From positions 166,279-230,278 of the forward strand of contig NZ_VDYZ01000004.1 of NCBI RefSeq assembly GCF_007673095.1: a stretch of 64,000 nucleotides of DNA, in the 5' to 3' direction. The notes under the pieces were generated by a model. That model worked only from the letters and a program-made list of their open reading frames with translations. It had not been told where the DNA came from and ran no database searches. This document shows, piece by piece, positions 29,024 to 37,250 of the stretch. The position numbers and the translations under genes were made by a program. Position 1 is the first letter of the stretch; each line of letters opens with the position of its first letter. The stretch comes from Corynebacterium glyciniphilum AJ 3170 (lineage in GTDB: Bacteria; Actinomycetota; Actinomycetes; Mycobacteriales; Mycobacteriaceae).

Positions 29024-29863
29024 GTGACCCAGAACCGCCGACCGGAACAGCGCGCCGCACGATTCCCGGACAAACCCCCGGAGCGTATCGGCGTGATGGG
29101 CGGCACCTTCGACCCGATCCACAACGGGCACCTCGTGGCGGGCAGTGAGGTCGCCGACCGGTTCGGGCTGGACGTGGTGATCTACGTACCGACCGGACAT
29201 CCCTGGCAGAAGCGGGACAAGGTCGTCACCGCGGCGGAGGACCGTTACCTGATGACGGTCATCGCCACGGCGGCGAACCCCCAGTTCCTGGTGTCGCGCG
29301 TCGACATCGACCGTCCGGGGGACACCTACACCGTCGACACCCTCAAGGACATCCAGCGCCGGTATCCGGACGCGGAACTGTACTTCATCACCGGTGCGGA
29401 TGCGCTGGAACGTATCGTCACCTGGCGCCACTGGGAGGACGTGTTCAACCTCGCTCACTGTGTCGGCGTCACCCGCCCCGGCTACGATCTCGCCGACGCC
29501 GGTGAGGCACTGCGCAGCCAGGTCGACTCGGATCGGTTGAGCCTGGTCAACATCCCGGCGATGGCGATCTCGTCGACCGACATCCGGGAACGCGCGGCCG
29601 ACGGACGGTCGGTCTGGTACCTCGTGCCCGACGGAGTCGTCCAGTACATCGGGAAGACCGCCCTGTACCGTCGGCGCAACCAGGACAGCCACGGCGGGTT
29701 GCCGTGGGCGGTCTCGGACACCGGGGAGAGCGCCGGCCCCTACGGCGACGGTGCTGCGCAGGGTACGCCGGGGGAGGACGGTGACCCGTCCGTCTCGGCC
29801 GAGCCGGACGTCGACTGGAATCCCGACGAGGAGAGCGACCGCTTTCCCGACGGATGGTTCTGA
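29024..29863 (+). CDS. nadD: Nicotinate-nucleotide adenylyltransferase
   Basis: 279 residues. It makes deamido-NAD from NaMN and ATP. The nucleotidyltransferase motif [15 protein letters not shown] is near residue 23 and ISSTDIR near residue 185. The GTG start at 29024 has TAGCAT (29010–29015) 8 nt upstream. The last 65 residues or so are an acidic, proline/glycine-rich tail not part of the enzyme fold. It is first in the conserved run nadD–rsfS–phosphatase. Confidence 0.95.
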   Translation: MTQNRRPEQRAARFPDKPPERIGVMGGTFDPIHNGHLVAGSEVADRFGLDVVIYVPTGHPWQKRDKVVTAAEDRYLMTVIATAANPQFLVSRVDIDRPGDTYTVDTLKDIQRRYPDAELYFITGADALERIVTWRHWEDVFNLAHCVGVTRPGYDLADAGEALRSQVDSDRLSLVNIPAMAISSTDIRERAADGRSVWYLVPDGVVQYIGKTALYRRRNQDSHGGLPWAVSDTGESAGPYGDGAAQGTPGEDGDPSVSAEPDVDWNPDEESDRFPDGWF

Positions 29864-29960
29864 CGGAACCGCCCACCTGATGCTGCAATTCGACGTCCGG
29901 CTTGTAGAATCACTGGCGGAAAACATCTGTCCTCTACTTTCATGAAGGATCCGGCACCAC

Positions 29961-30449
29961 GTGACCGCTAGTTCCGACGCCATCAACCATGCGGGGATCG
30001 CCGCCCGCGCCGCCTCAGAGCGTCTCGCCGAGGACATCGTCGTCCTCGACGTGACGTCCCGTCTGCCACTGGCGGACTGTTTCGTGTTGGCCACCGGCGA
30101 CAATGAGCGCATGGTCAACTCCATCGTCGACGAGGTCGAGGAGAAGCTCGCCGAGGTCGGGGTGAAGGCACGCCTGCGCGAGGGACACCGTGACAACCGG
30201 TGGGTCCTGCTGGACTACGGCACGATCGTCGTGCACGTCCAGCGCCGTGACGAGCGCGAGTTCTACGCCCTGGACCGCCTGTACCGTGACTGCCCGACCG
30301 TGGAGGTCGAGGGTGTCGAGCAGGCCGACCGTGGTTTCTGGGCCAGTGACGTGAGCGCCGAGGACATCGACGCCGACGACCCCTTCGCGGCACAGAGTGC
30401 AGCCGACCTGCCGCTGGCGGGCCCGGCACCCGACGAGGACGAGCTCTAG
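29961..30449 (+). CDS. rsfS: Ribosome silencing factor RsfS
   Basis: 162 residues. It binds L14 and blocks subunit joining in starvation. The DUF143 core is residues 1–120 (VLDVTSRLPLADCFVLATG and HVQRRDEREFYALDRLY), with a 40-residue acidic tail. The start is a GTG with AAGGAT upstream. A TAGAAT -10-like element near 29904 may give its own transcript. Confidence 0.94.
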   Translation: MTASSDAINHAGIAARAASERLAEDIVVLDVTSRLPLADCFVLATGDNERMVNSIVDEVEEKLAEVGVKARLREGHRDNRWVLLDYGTIVVHVQRRDEREFYALDRLYRDCPTVEVEGVEQADRGFWASDVSAEDIDADDPFAAQSAADLPLAGPAPDEDEL

Positions 30450-30461
30450 GAGCTGGTGACG

Positions 30462-31229
30462 GTGCGCCCGGGAGAGCCCGGCTCGTCCGGCCCGTCTGCG
30501 GGGAGACGTCTGCCCGAACGCCGGTTGATCCTGATCCGGCACGGTCAGACGGAATTCAACCTGGTCGGGCGCATGCAGGGGCAGCTCGACACACCGCTCA
30601 CGGAGGCAGGACGCGCTGAAGCGGAGGCCGCCGCCGCAGAGCTGGGGACCTGGCCGATCGGTACGGTCGTCAGTTCGGACCTGCAGCGTGCGCAGGACAC
30701 CGCGGCCCTGCTCGCTGAGGCCCTGGACCTGGGGTACACCACCGATTCCCGGCTGCGGGAGACCGACCTGGGGGACTGGTCGGGCAAGGCACACGAGGAC
30801 GTGGACGCGGTGTTCCCCGGCCAGCGCTCCCACTGGCGGCTGAACCCCACCTGGGCGCCGCCGAACGGGGAGACCCGCGTGGAGGTGTCCGACCGTGCGG
30901 TGGAACTCGTCGACGAACTGATGGACACCGAAGCGTGGGACGCAGGAGCGGTGATGCTGGTCGCCCACGGCGGCACGATCGCGGCGCTGACGTCACGGCT
31001 GCTGGGCATCCCGACCGAGCACTACCCGATGTTCGGCGGGCTGGGCAACGCCCGGTGGTCCCAGCTTGTCGCCCGCCCGACAGGTGACGTCGCCGGTGCC
31101 GGTTCCGCCGCCGGGTCGGGACTGTGGCGCGAACCCCGCTGGTTCCTGGAAGGATGGAATGTGGGAGTCGCGGCACCCATGCCGGTTGCCGTGGTGAACG
31201 CGGATGAAGGTGAGGTGACCGGGCGATGA
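30462..31229 (+). CDS. gpgP: Histidine phosphatase, probable glucosyl-3-phosphoglycerate phosphatase
   Basis: 255 residues of the phosphoglycerate-mutase-like superfamily. RHG in LILIRHGQTEFN carries the phosphohistidine, and VAHGGTIAAL supplies the second histidine. The position directly after nadD–rsfS matches mycobacterial Rv2419c (GpgP), which dephosphorylates glucosyl-3-phosphoglycerate; the substrate is therefore inferred by synteny. AGGAG lies 9 nt before the GTG at 30462, and a GTG at 30456 is too close. It overlaps degV by ATGA. Confidence 0.85.
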   Translation: MRPGEPGSSGPSAGRRLPERRLILIRHGQTEFNLVGRMQGQLDTPLTEAGRAEAEAAAAELGTWPIGTVVSSDLQRAQDTAALLAEALDLGYTTDSRLRETDLGDWSGKAHEDVDAVFPGQRSHWRLNPTWAPPNGETRVEVSDRAVELVDELMDTEAWDAGAVMLVAHGGTIAALTSRLLGIPTEHYPMFGGLGNARWSQLVARPTGDVAGAGSAAGSGLWREPRWFLEGWNVGVAAPMPVAVVNADEGEVTGR

Positions 31230-32500
31230 GTGTACTGGTGGTCACTGATTCCTCGGCATGCCTGCCTCCGGCCCTGGCCACGGAGTACGGCATCACCGTC
31301 CTGGACTTCCACGCCGAAGGTGAGGGCGACGACGAGACGACGGCCGGACTGGGGGCCCTCGAGCTCACCGCCTGCTACGCGCGGCTGCTGGAACGTGGTG
31401 GCGACGACGGCGTCGTGGCACTGCACATCTCCAAGGAACTGTCGGGGACATGGTCGTCGGCGTCTCAGGCGGCGGCGGTTCTCGACGGACGTGTCGAGGT
31501 CATCGACACCATGTCCGGCGGCATGGTCATCGGGCAGGCGGCCATCGCCGCGGCGCGCTGTGCCGATGACGGCGGTTCGCTCGATGAGTGCCGTGGTGCG
31601 GCCCAACACGCCATCGACACCGGTCAGCTCTGGCTGTTCGTCAACCGCCTGGACACGTTGGCACGTGGCGGACGTCTGACGGCCGGCCAGCGACTGCTGT
31701 CCACGGCGTTGGCGATCAAACCGATCATGCACCTGGCCGGCGGGCGGCTCGAACTCGCCGCGAAGACCAGGACCCGGTCGAAGGCGATGGAGCGGATGGT
31801 GACCCTCGCGACGAACGCATACCGTGATGTCGCGGAGGCGTTGTTGCCGACAGGGTCGACGGAGCAGTCGGAGTCGCAGGAGGTGCCGGAGCCGTCGGAG
31901 GAGGCTGACACGGCCGCGGAAGATGCGGAGCCGAGTGAGGGGCAGGTCGCCACGGCGGCTGAGACGGACGTCGTCGTTGCTGCGGACGGGGACGCGCAGG
32001 CTGCTGGGGAGCGCGGCAAGAACAGTGAGCACGGTGAGCACGGCACCGAAGATGAGGGGGATACCGGTACAGCGGATGGTGCGGATCGTGCCGACGGTGA
32101 TGTGTCTGACATGTCTGACGATGAGGACAGCGAGGGCGGCGAGGACACCACCGAGACTCCGGACCGCCCGCGGATCTTCAGTTTCGGTGGCCGTGACAAG
32201 CCGGAAAAGACGGACAAATCGGAGAAGCCTGAAAAGTCCGAGAAGACTGAGAAGTCAGAGCACGAGCGGCTGCGGTTGCGTCGCCGGGCCGAGGAACAGG
32301 TCCCGTTGCGGGATCTGCCGAGGGTGCCGATGCATCTGGCCGTCCACCACCGGGAGGCGGAGGACGCCGCAGAAGAACTGCGCGCGAACCTTCGTGAGCA
32401 GCTGCCGGAGTGTGTGGTCATCTCGGTCGTGGATATCTCCCACGCCATGGCTGTGCACACCGGGCCGGGGGCACTCGCGGTGTCGATGGTGCAAGACTGA
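31226..32500 (+). CDS. DegV-family fatty-acid-binding protein with a charged insertion
   Basis: 424 residues compared with about 280 in the family. The N-terminal DegV domain (VVTDSSACLP at the start, HISKELSGTWSSA near residue 72) covers residues 1–208. Residues of about 209–345 are an acidic, low-complexity insertion ending in K/E/S repeats (KPEKTDKSEKPEKSEKTEKS). The second DegV part resumes at about 346. DegV (FakB) proteins present acyl chains to FakA kinases; no FakA is visible here. The start overlaps the phosphatase stop (ATGA). Confidence 0.88.
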   Translation: MSVLVVTDSSACLPPALATEYGITVLDFHAEGEGDDETTAGLGALELTACYARLLERGGDDGVVALHISKELSGTWSSASQAAAVLDGRVEVIDTMSGGMVIGQAAIAAARCADDGGSLDECRGAAQHAIDTGQLWLFVNRLDTLARGGRLTAGQRLLSTALAIKPIMHLAGGRLELAAKTRTRSKAMERMVTLATNAYRDVAEALLPTGSTEQSESQEVPEPSEEADTAAEDAEPSEGQVATAAETDVVVAADGDAQAAGERGKNSEHGEHGTEDEGDTGTADGADRADGDVSDMSDDEDSEGGEDTTETPDRPRIFSFGGRDKPEKTDKSEKPEKSEKTEKSEHERLRLRRRAEEQVPLRDLPRVPMHLAVHHREAEDAAEELRANLREQLPECVVISVVDISHAMAVHTGPGALAVSMVQD

Positions 32501-32594
32501 GGTTCTCCACAGGGCGGTTGTTGTCCACAGTGTCCTGCGTCGACGGTGTCTGGGCGGGGTACGCGTGTCCGCCCATGCACTTACATGGTGACCC

Positions 32595-33482
32595 ATGGGC
32601 GGAGACGCAGAAGACAGGACACCGGCACAGCGCCGGGGAAGCGGCACACGGCGGGCGGTGGCTGACAGGGTAGAGGCCCTGACCCAGCCGGTGCCGGGCC
32701 ATGAGTTGGCGGATGTCCGGTTCGAGCGTCGGACCGTGATCGGTCCCCGGTCCGCCCGGATCATGATGGCAACGGTCGCGGCCCTGGTGGTCGTGGTGGG
32801 AGGGGTGATGCTTTTCACTGAGACAGGTGGTGACAGTGGCGGCGACCAGGGGGAGGTCGTGGCAGGACTGTCACCGGTGGTGTCCGGGGACGCCGGGGTA
32901 GAGCTGGCGGGGGACACCGGACGGGATGACCGCGGCAGCGGGGAGTCCGACCAGGCCGGTGGGGGAGACGACACTGCAGACGTGGGGCCTGTGGTGGTGT
33001 CGGTGCAGGGGATGGTGCACAACCCCGGTCTGGTCACCGTCGATGCGGGGACGCGGGCAGGTGAGGTGATCGACCGCTCGGGTGGGGTCCGGGGGGACGG
33101 TCGTGTGGAGGGGATCAACCTCGCCGAGCCTGTGGTGGACGGGATGCAGATCGTGGTCGATCCGGACGGGTCGCGGGTGCTCTACCCGGGTCAGGTCCGG
33201 GAGAACGGGGCTCCTGCGGCACCGGGCCCGGCGTCACCGCAACCAGGACAGGGAGCGGGTGACGGGGCGGACCCCGGTACGGCGGCGTCCGGCCTGGTGG
33301 ACATCAATTCGGCGGACGCTGCGGCACTGACGTCGTTGTCGGGGGTGGGACCGGCGACGGCAGAGGCGATCATCGCCTGGCGGGAGACAAACGGTGAGTT
33401 CGCTGCGGTGGAGCAGCTGATGGAGGTCAAGGGGATCGGCCCGGCGAAGTTCGAGGCTCTGCGTGACAGCGTCACCGTCTGA
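32595..33482 (+). CDS. comEA: ComEA-family DNA-binding protein
   Basis: 295 residues. A single membrane anchor lies at about 56–75 (MMATVAALVVVVGGVMLF). A Gly/Asp-rich linker is followed by an SLBB domain (VSVQGMVHNPGLVTV, about 135–190). Two helix-hairpin-helix motifs at the C-terminus (VDINSADAAALTSLSGVG, MEVKGIGPAKF) bind dsDNA. This is the periplasmic DNA receptor of the uptake system. TTACAT at 32581–32586 is a likely -10, with the start codon 8 nt after it. comEC follows with an overlap. Confidence 0.93.
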   Translation: MGGDAEDRTPAQRRGSGTRRAVADRVEALTQPVPGHELADVRFERRTVIGPRSARIMMATVAALVVVVGGVMLFTETGGDSGGDQGEVVAGLSPVVSGDAGVELAGDTGRDDRGSGESDQAGGGDDTADVGPVVVSVQGMVHNPGLVTVDAGTRAGEVIDRSGGVRGDGRVEGINLAEPVVDGMQIVVDPDGSRVLYPGQVRENGAPAAPGPASPQPGQGAGDGADPGTAASGLVDINSADAAALTSLSGVGPATAEAIIAWRETNGEFAAVEQLMEVKGIGPAKFEALRDSVTV

Positions 33483-35607
33483 CCGGCCCGTGGATCCTGA
33501 TGCACTGCGGTGGCGATCGAATCCTGATCTGACACCGCCGCCGGGGGCAGGAACACCGTGGACGGTTCCGGACCGAGATCCGGGCAGTCCCGAGGTGACG
33601 CGGCGCCGACGCGGACCGGATCTGCGGCTGGTGCCGGTGGCAGTGGTGGTGTGGCTGGCTGTGGTGCTGACGATCATGGTGCGCAGTCCCTGGGTGGCGG
33701 CAGGTCTGCTGGGTGTGGCGGCCCTTGCGGGGGCGGGAGTCCGCTGTCTCGGGCCGTTCCGTCCGGGCACGACGGTGGCGGAAGGGCCGCTACGTGTCAT
33801 GGTGCGGACCAGCGCCCTCGTGGCTCTGGTGGGTGCGGCGTGGTCGGCGCGGGCGGCGTGGCTGGTGGCACGGGTAGATCGGCATCCGTTGCGGGAGACG
33901 ACGACGCGACTGGCGGAGACCGTGGAACTGGCCACGGCACCGAAACAGCTGGCCGGCGGGGGCGTCCTGTTGACGGTGCATGTGGACGACCTGGGCACGG
34001 TGCCGCTTTTCCTTGACACCCGGGATGTCGAGGCAGGAATGCTGGCGTGGCAGCCGGGGACGTCACTGGCGGTGGAAGCGACTGCCGCGGAGACGGGCCG
34101 GCTGGCCATGGCCCCGTTGCAGTTGTCGGCGTCCACGGTCCCCGACGTGGTGTCGCGGCCGGACGGGCTCGGTGGGGTGACCGCGCACCTGCGCGCCGGG
34201 TTGCGGGAGGCGGCACAGGACCTGCCGGGCGGGACGGGGGAACTGGTGCCGGGCATGGTGGTCGGGGATGTCAGCATGCAGGATCCGGTCGTGCGGGAAC
34301 AGTTCCTGGCGACGGGCCTCACCCACCTGACCGCGGTGAGTGGGGCGAACCTGGCGATCGTCACGGGCAGTGTGCTGGTGCTGGTGACGGCATGGGGCTG
34401 GCCGTTGTGGTCGCGGTATCTGGCGGCCTTCCTGTGCCTGGTGGCGTTCGTGCTGCTGGTCGGTCCGGAACCGAGCGTGTTGCGGGCGGCGGTGATGGGC
34501 GTGGTGGGGTTGGTCGCGGCATTGTCGGCGCGGCGGGCCCACGGGTACGCCGCCCTGTCTGCCGCCGTGATCGTACTGTTGGCAGTGGATCCGGGGCTCG
34601 CGGTCGAATACGCGTTCATCCTCTCGGTGGCGGCGACAGCGGGGATCGTCGCGCTCGCGCCGCTGATCACGCGCCGGATCCTGCAGGGCTGGACGGACCG
34701 TAGGACGGCACGGCGGGGTCGGCATCATCCGCCCGCCCGGTGGCAGGCGATGGTGGTGGGGCTGGTGTCGGTGAGTCTGGCGGCTGACCTGGTGACCGCG
34801 CCGGTGATCGTGCAGATGACAGGTGTGGTCTCCCCGACGGCGGTGCTGGCGAATGTGCTGGTGGGCGCGGCGGTGCCGCCGGTGACGGTGATCGGCATGC
34901 TGGGCGCGTTGGTCGGTGGGGTGCACACCGGTGCCGCGACGGTGGTGCTGTGGGGCGCTGCCGCGCCGGCGTGGTGGATCCTCAGCGTCGCAGCGGGATT
35001 GTCCCGCGTACCGGTGCTGCACACACCGGGCGGAGTGGTGGCAGCAGGGGCGGTGGTCGTCGTCGCGGTGGGAGTGGTTCTTGTGGTGGTGTCGAGGCGG
35101 TGGCGTCGGTGTGCTCTCGTGGGGTTGTTGGTGGCAGCCGTGTGGACGGTGGTGGGCGTGCAGCGTGGCGTGCTGGTGACCGGGCCCTATGCCGTGGCGA
35201 CCGGCCAGGATGCGGCGCTGGTGCGAGTGTGGGCCGACGACCTGGATGAGGTCGACTGGTATCTGGGCGTGCGTCCGACGACGTCGGGCGGACCGGAGAT
35301 ACTCCGTGGACCCGCAGGAGAGGACGCTGAGGTCATCGTCGTCGCTGATGAAGCGGCAGTCATGCTGCACGAGTACCGGTTGAATGCGTCGTCCGGGGAG
35401 AAATCGTCTGAGCGTACAGAGCGTCCGGAGCTGTATGTGGTGACCGCGTGTGGTCGCAGCAGGGGGATGCCGAGCCGTACACCGGGCGGGGTTCCGGTGG
35501 CGTTTCCTTTCCGGGACGGCATGGTGGTGCTCGGCAGCGTGGGGGCGGTCGAGGGATTGTATGCCGAGGGAGCCGCGGGTGGTGTGTCGTGCGGATCGTG
35601 GAGGTGA
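33463..35607 (+). CDS. comEC: ComEC/Rec2-family DNA channel, lacking an intact MBL domain
   Basis: 714 residues, a polytopic membrane channel for single-stranded DNA. The competence domain shows LVPGMVVGD and LTHLTAVSGANLAIVTG (near residue 290), and about ten membrane segments extend to about residue 570. The usual C-terminal metallo-beta-lactamase nuclease is not visible: where DVGQGD is expected the sequence has VATGQDAALV and no HxHxDH follows, leaving about 135 residues of remnant. It overlaps comEA by 20 nt (start GTG 33463). Confidence 0.9.
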   Translation: MTASPSDRPVDPDALRWRSNPDLTPPPGAGTPWTVPDRDPGSPEVTRRRRGPDLRLVPVAVVVWLAVVLTIMVRSPWVAAGLLGVAALAGAGVRCLGPFRPGTTVAEGPLRVMVRTSALVALVGAAWSARAAWLVARVDRHPLRETTTRLAETVELATAPKQLAGGGVLLTVHVDDLGTVPLFLDTRDVEAGMLAWQPGTSLAVEATAAETGRLAMAPLQLSASTVPDVVSRPDGLGGVTAHLRAGLREAAQDLPGGTGELVPGMVVGDVSMQDPVVREQFLATGLTHLTAVSGANLAIVTGSVLVLVTAWGWPLWSRYLAAFLCLVAFVLLVGPEPSVLRAAVMGVVGLVAALSARRAHGYAALSAAVIVLLAVDPGLAVEYAFILSVAATAGIVALAPLITRRILQGWTDRRTARRGRHHPPARWQAMVVGLVSVSLAADLVTAPVIVQMTGVVSPTAVLANVLVGAAVPPVTVIGMLGALVGGVHTGAATVVLWGAAAPAWWILSVAAGLSRVPVLHTPGGVVAAGAVVVVAVGVVLVVVSRRWRRCALVGLLVAAVWTVVGVQRGVLVTGPYAVATGQDAALVRVWADDLDEVDWYLGVRPTTSGGPEILRGPAGEDAEVIVVADEAAVMLHEYRLNASSGEKSSERTERPELYVVTACGRSRGMPSRTPGGVPVAFPFRDGMVVLGSVGAVEGLYAEGAAGGVSCGSWR

Positions 35608-35617
35608 TTACCGCTGT

Positions 35618-35974
35618 TCAGGATGCCCGGGGTGTGTGCATACCGATGTTGATGACGGTGCCCTGCGAATCACGGTAGAAGAAACGGGTCACGCCCCACG
35701 GCTCCTCGGTGAGCGGGTGAACGATCTCGAGGCCGGCGGCCGTGACCCGCTCCAGTGCCACGGACACGTCGTCGACGAAGATCGAGACCGCCGGGCAGAC
35801 CGGGGCGGTCGCATCGGCGGTCATGAGACTGAGCTGGTGACCGGCGTCATCACCGAGGGTGACGATCCAGCCGTGGTCCATGAGGATCTCGAAACCCAGG
35901 ACGTCCCTGTGCTCGGCGACCGCCCGCGGCAGATCGTCGACCACGACATTCGGCACCACCCGTTCAACCTGCAT
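35618..35974 (-). CDS. Glyoxalase/VOC-superfamily protein
   Basis: 118 residues with one pair of beta-alpha-beta-beta-beta units (FEILMDHGWIVTLGDDAGHQ, VTRFFYRDSQGTVINIG). Substrate is unknown; such proteins include dioxygenases and antibiotic-resistance proteins. The ATG at 35974 follows a minus-strand TACAGT by 6 nt, so it is leaderless. It is convergent with comEC (10-bp gap) and divergent from holA. The same frame stays open far upstream but that is antisense to holA. Confidence 0.87.
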   Translation of the reverse strand: MQVERVVPNVVVDDLPRAVAEHRDVLGFEILMDHGWIVTLGDDAGHQLSLMTADATAPVCPAVSIFVDDVSVALERVTAAGLEIVHPLTEEPWGVTRFFYRDSQGTVINIGMHTPRAS

Positions 35975-36043
35975 GGAACCACTGTATACCGTGCACGTCC
36001 GGTCGTCGGGCCGGGAGAATCGCCGGGCGATAGACTGGCATCC

Positions 36044-37024
36044 ATGGCAACCAGTTCCCGTCCACCGGCCCCGGTGAACCTCATCGTCGGTGCCGACAGC
36101 TTCCTGGCTGAACGCGCCCGGCACCGCATCGTCGCCGCGACCCGCGCCCACGCCGGGATCGACGATCTGCCGGTCGACATGCGCAAGACCTCCGAGCTCA
36201 ACGCCGGTGAACTGGCCGAACTGCTCAGCCCGTCGCTGTTCGCCGAAGACCGCATCGTGGTGGTCACCGGTGTCGAGGAGGCGGCGAAGGACTCCGTCGC
36301 CATGATCGAGATGGCCGTGTCCGACCCTGCCCCCGGCGTGGTGCTGATTCTGCAGCACACCGGTAAAGGACGGCAGAAGTCGCTGGTCACCAGTCTGCCG
36401 AAGAAGGGGCCGAAAGGTGCCGTGGAGGTGCACTCGGCTGCGGAGCTCAAAGGCAGGGAACGTCAGAGCTTTGTGGAACAGGAGTTCCGTGACCACAAGG
36501 TGCGGGTCACCCCGGACGTCACCGCTGCACTCCTCGACTCCGTCGGTACCGACCTGCGTGAGCTGGCCAGCGCGATCAGCCAGCTCGTCGCCGACACCGA
36601 CGGCCACGTCACCGAGGAGACCGTGCACCGGTACTACCAGGGGTCCGCGGAAGTCTCCGGTTTCGACGTCGCTGACCTGGCCATCGCCGGACGGGCGGAC
36701 CAGGCGCTGGGGTCGGCGCGCCGGGCGCTGCAGCTCGGCGTGCATCCCGTGCTGCTGGCCTCGGCCCTGTCGGGCATGGTCGGTGACATCGCCCGCGTGC
36801 ACGGTGCCCGGGTGAACCCTCGTCAGCAGGCGGGGGAGTACGGGATGCCGCCGTGGAAACTGGAGAAGACGGTGCGTTCGGCGCGTGCCTGGAAGGCGTC
36901 CTCGGTGGCGGCCGCGGTGCAGATCGTCGCCGAGTTGGATGCGGGGGTCAAGGGGCATGCCGCCGACGCCGAATGGGCGGTGGAGGACGCTGTCCGACGG
37001 ATCGCGGCGCTCGCGCGGGGGTGA
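36044..37024 (+). CDS. holA: DNA polymerase III subunit delta
   Basis: 326 residues, the clamp-loader wrench subunit. It begins APVNLIVGADSFLAE; the AAA+-like fold shows FAEDRIVVVTGVEEA and LILQHTGKGRQK. The position after comEC is conserved in many bacteria. TAGACT (36031–36036) ends 7 nt before the ATG, predicting leaderless expression independent of comEC. Confidence 0.94.
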   Translation: MATSSRPPAPVNLIVGADSFLAERARHRIVAATRAHAGIDDLPVDMRKTSELNAGELAELLSPSLFAEDRIVVVTGVEEAAKDSVAMIEMAVSDPAPGVVLILQHTGKGRQKSLVTSLPKKGPKGAVEVHSAAELKGRERQSFVEQEFRDHKVRVTPDVTAALLDSVGTDLRELASAISQLVADTDGHVTEETVHRYYQGSAEVSGFDVADLAIAGRADQALGSARRALQLGVHPVLLASALSGMVGDIARVHGARVNPRQQAGEYGMPPWKLEKTVRSARAWKASSVAAAVQIVAELDAGVKGHAADAEWAVEDAVRRIAALARG

Positions 37025-37029
37025 AATGC

Positions 37030-37066
37030 AGCCACCCCCGTGGTGGACGGTGGCGCGGGGGTGGCT
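37030..37066 (+). terminator. Hairpin after holA
   Basis: Perfect 11-bp stem AGCCACCCCCG (37030–37040) with CGGGGGTGGCT (37056–37066). No T-tract follows, so it is terminator-like rather than a classical intrinsic terminator. Confidence 0.5.
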
Positions 37067-37250
37067 GACGGCGTGACGTGGGCCATGAGCGCGGCAGATC
37101 TTATACCCGCACAATGATGTTTCCAGTGCAGTCGTCAGGGGACTGGCGGTGCTCCTACCGTTGTCGGGGTCGGTCAGGTGTGATCCACTGCACACCGGGC
37201 CGGCGCGTTTTCTCGCTCTCCAGACTCCGCGAACGAAAGGACACCGGTCC

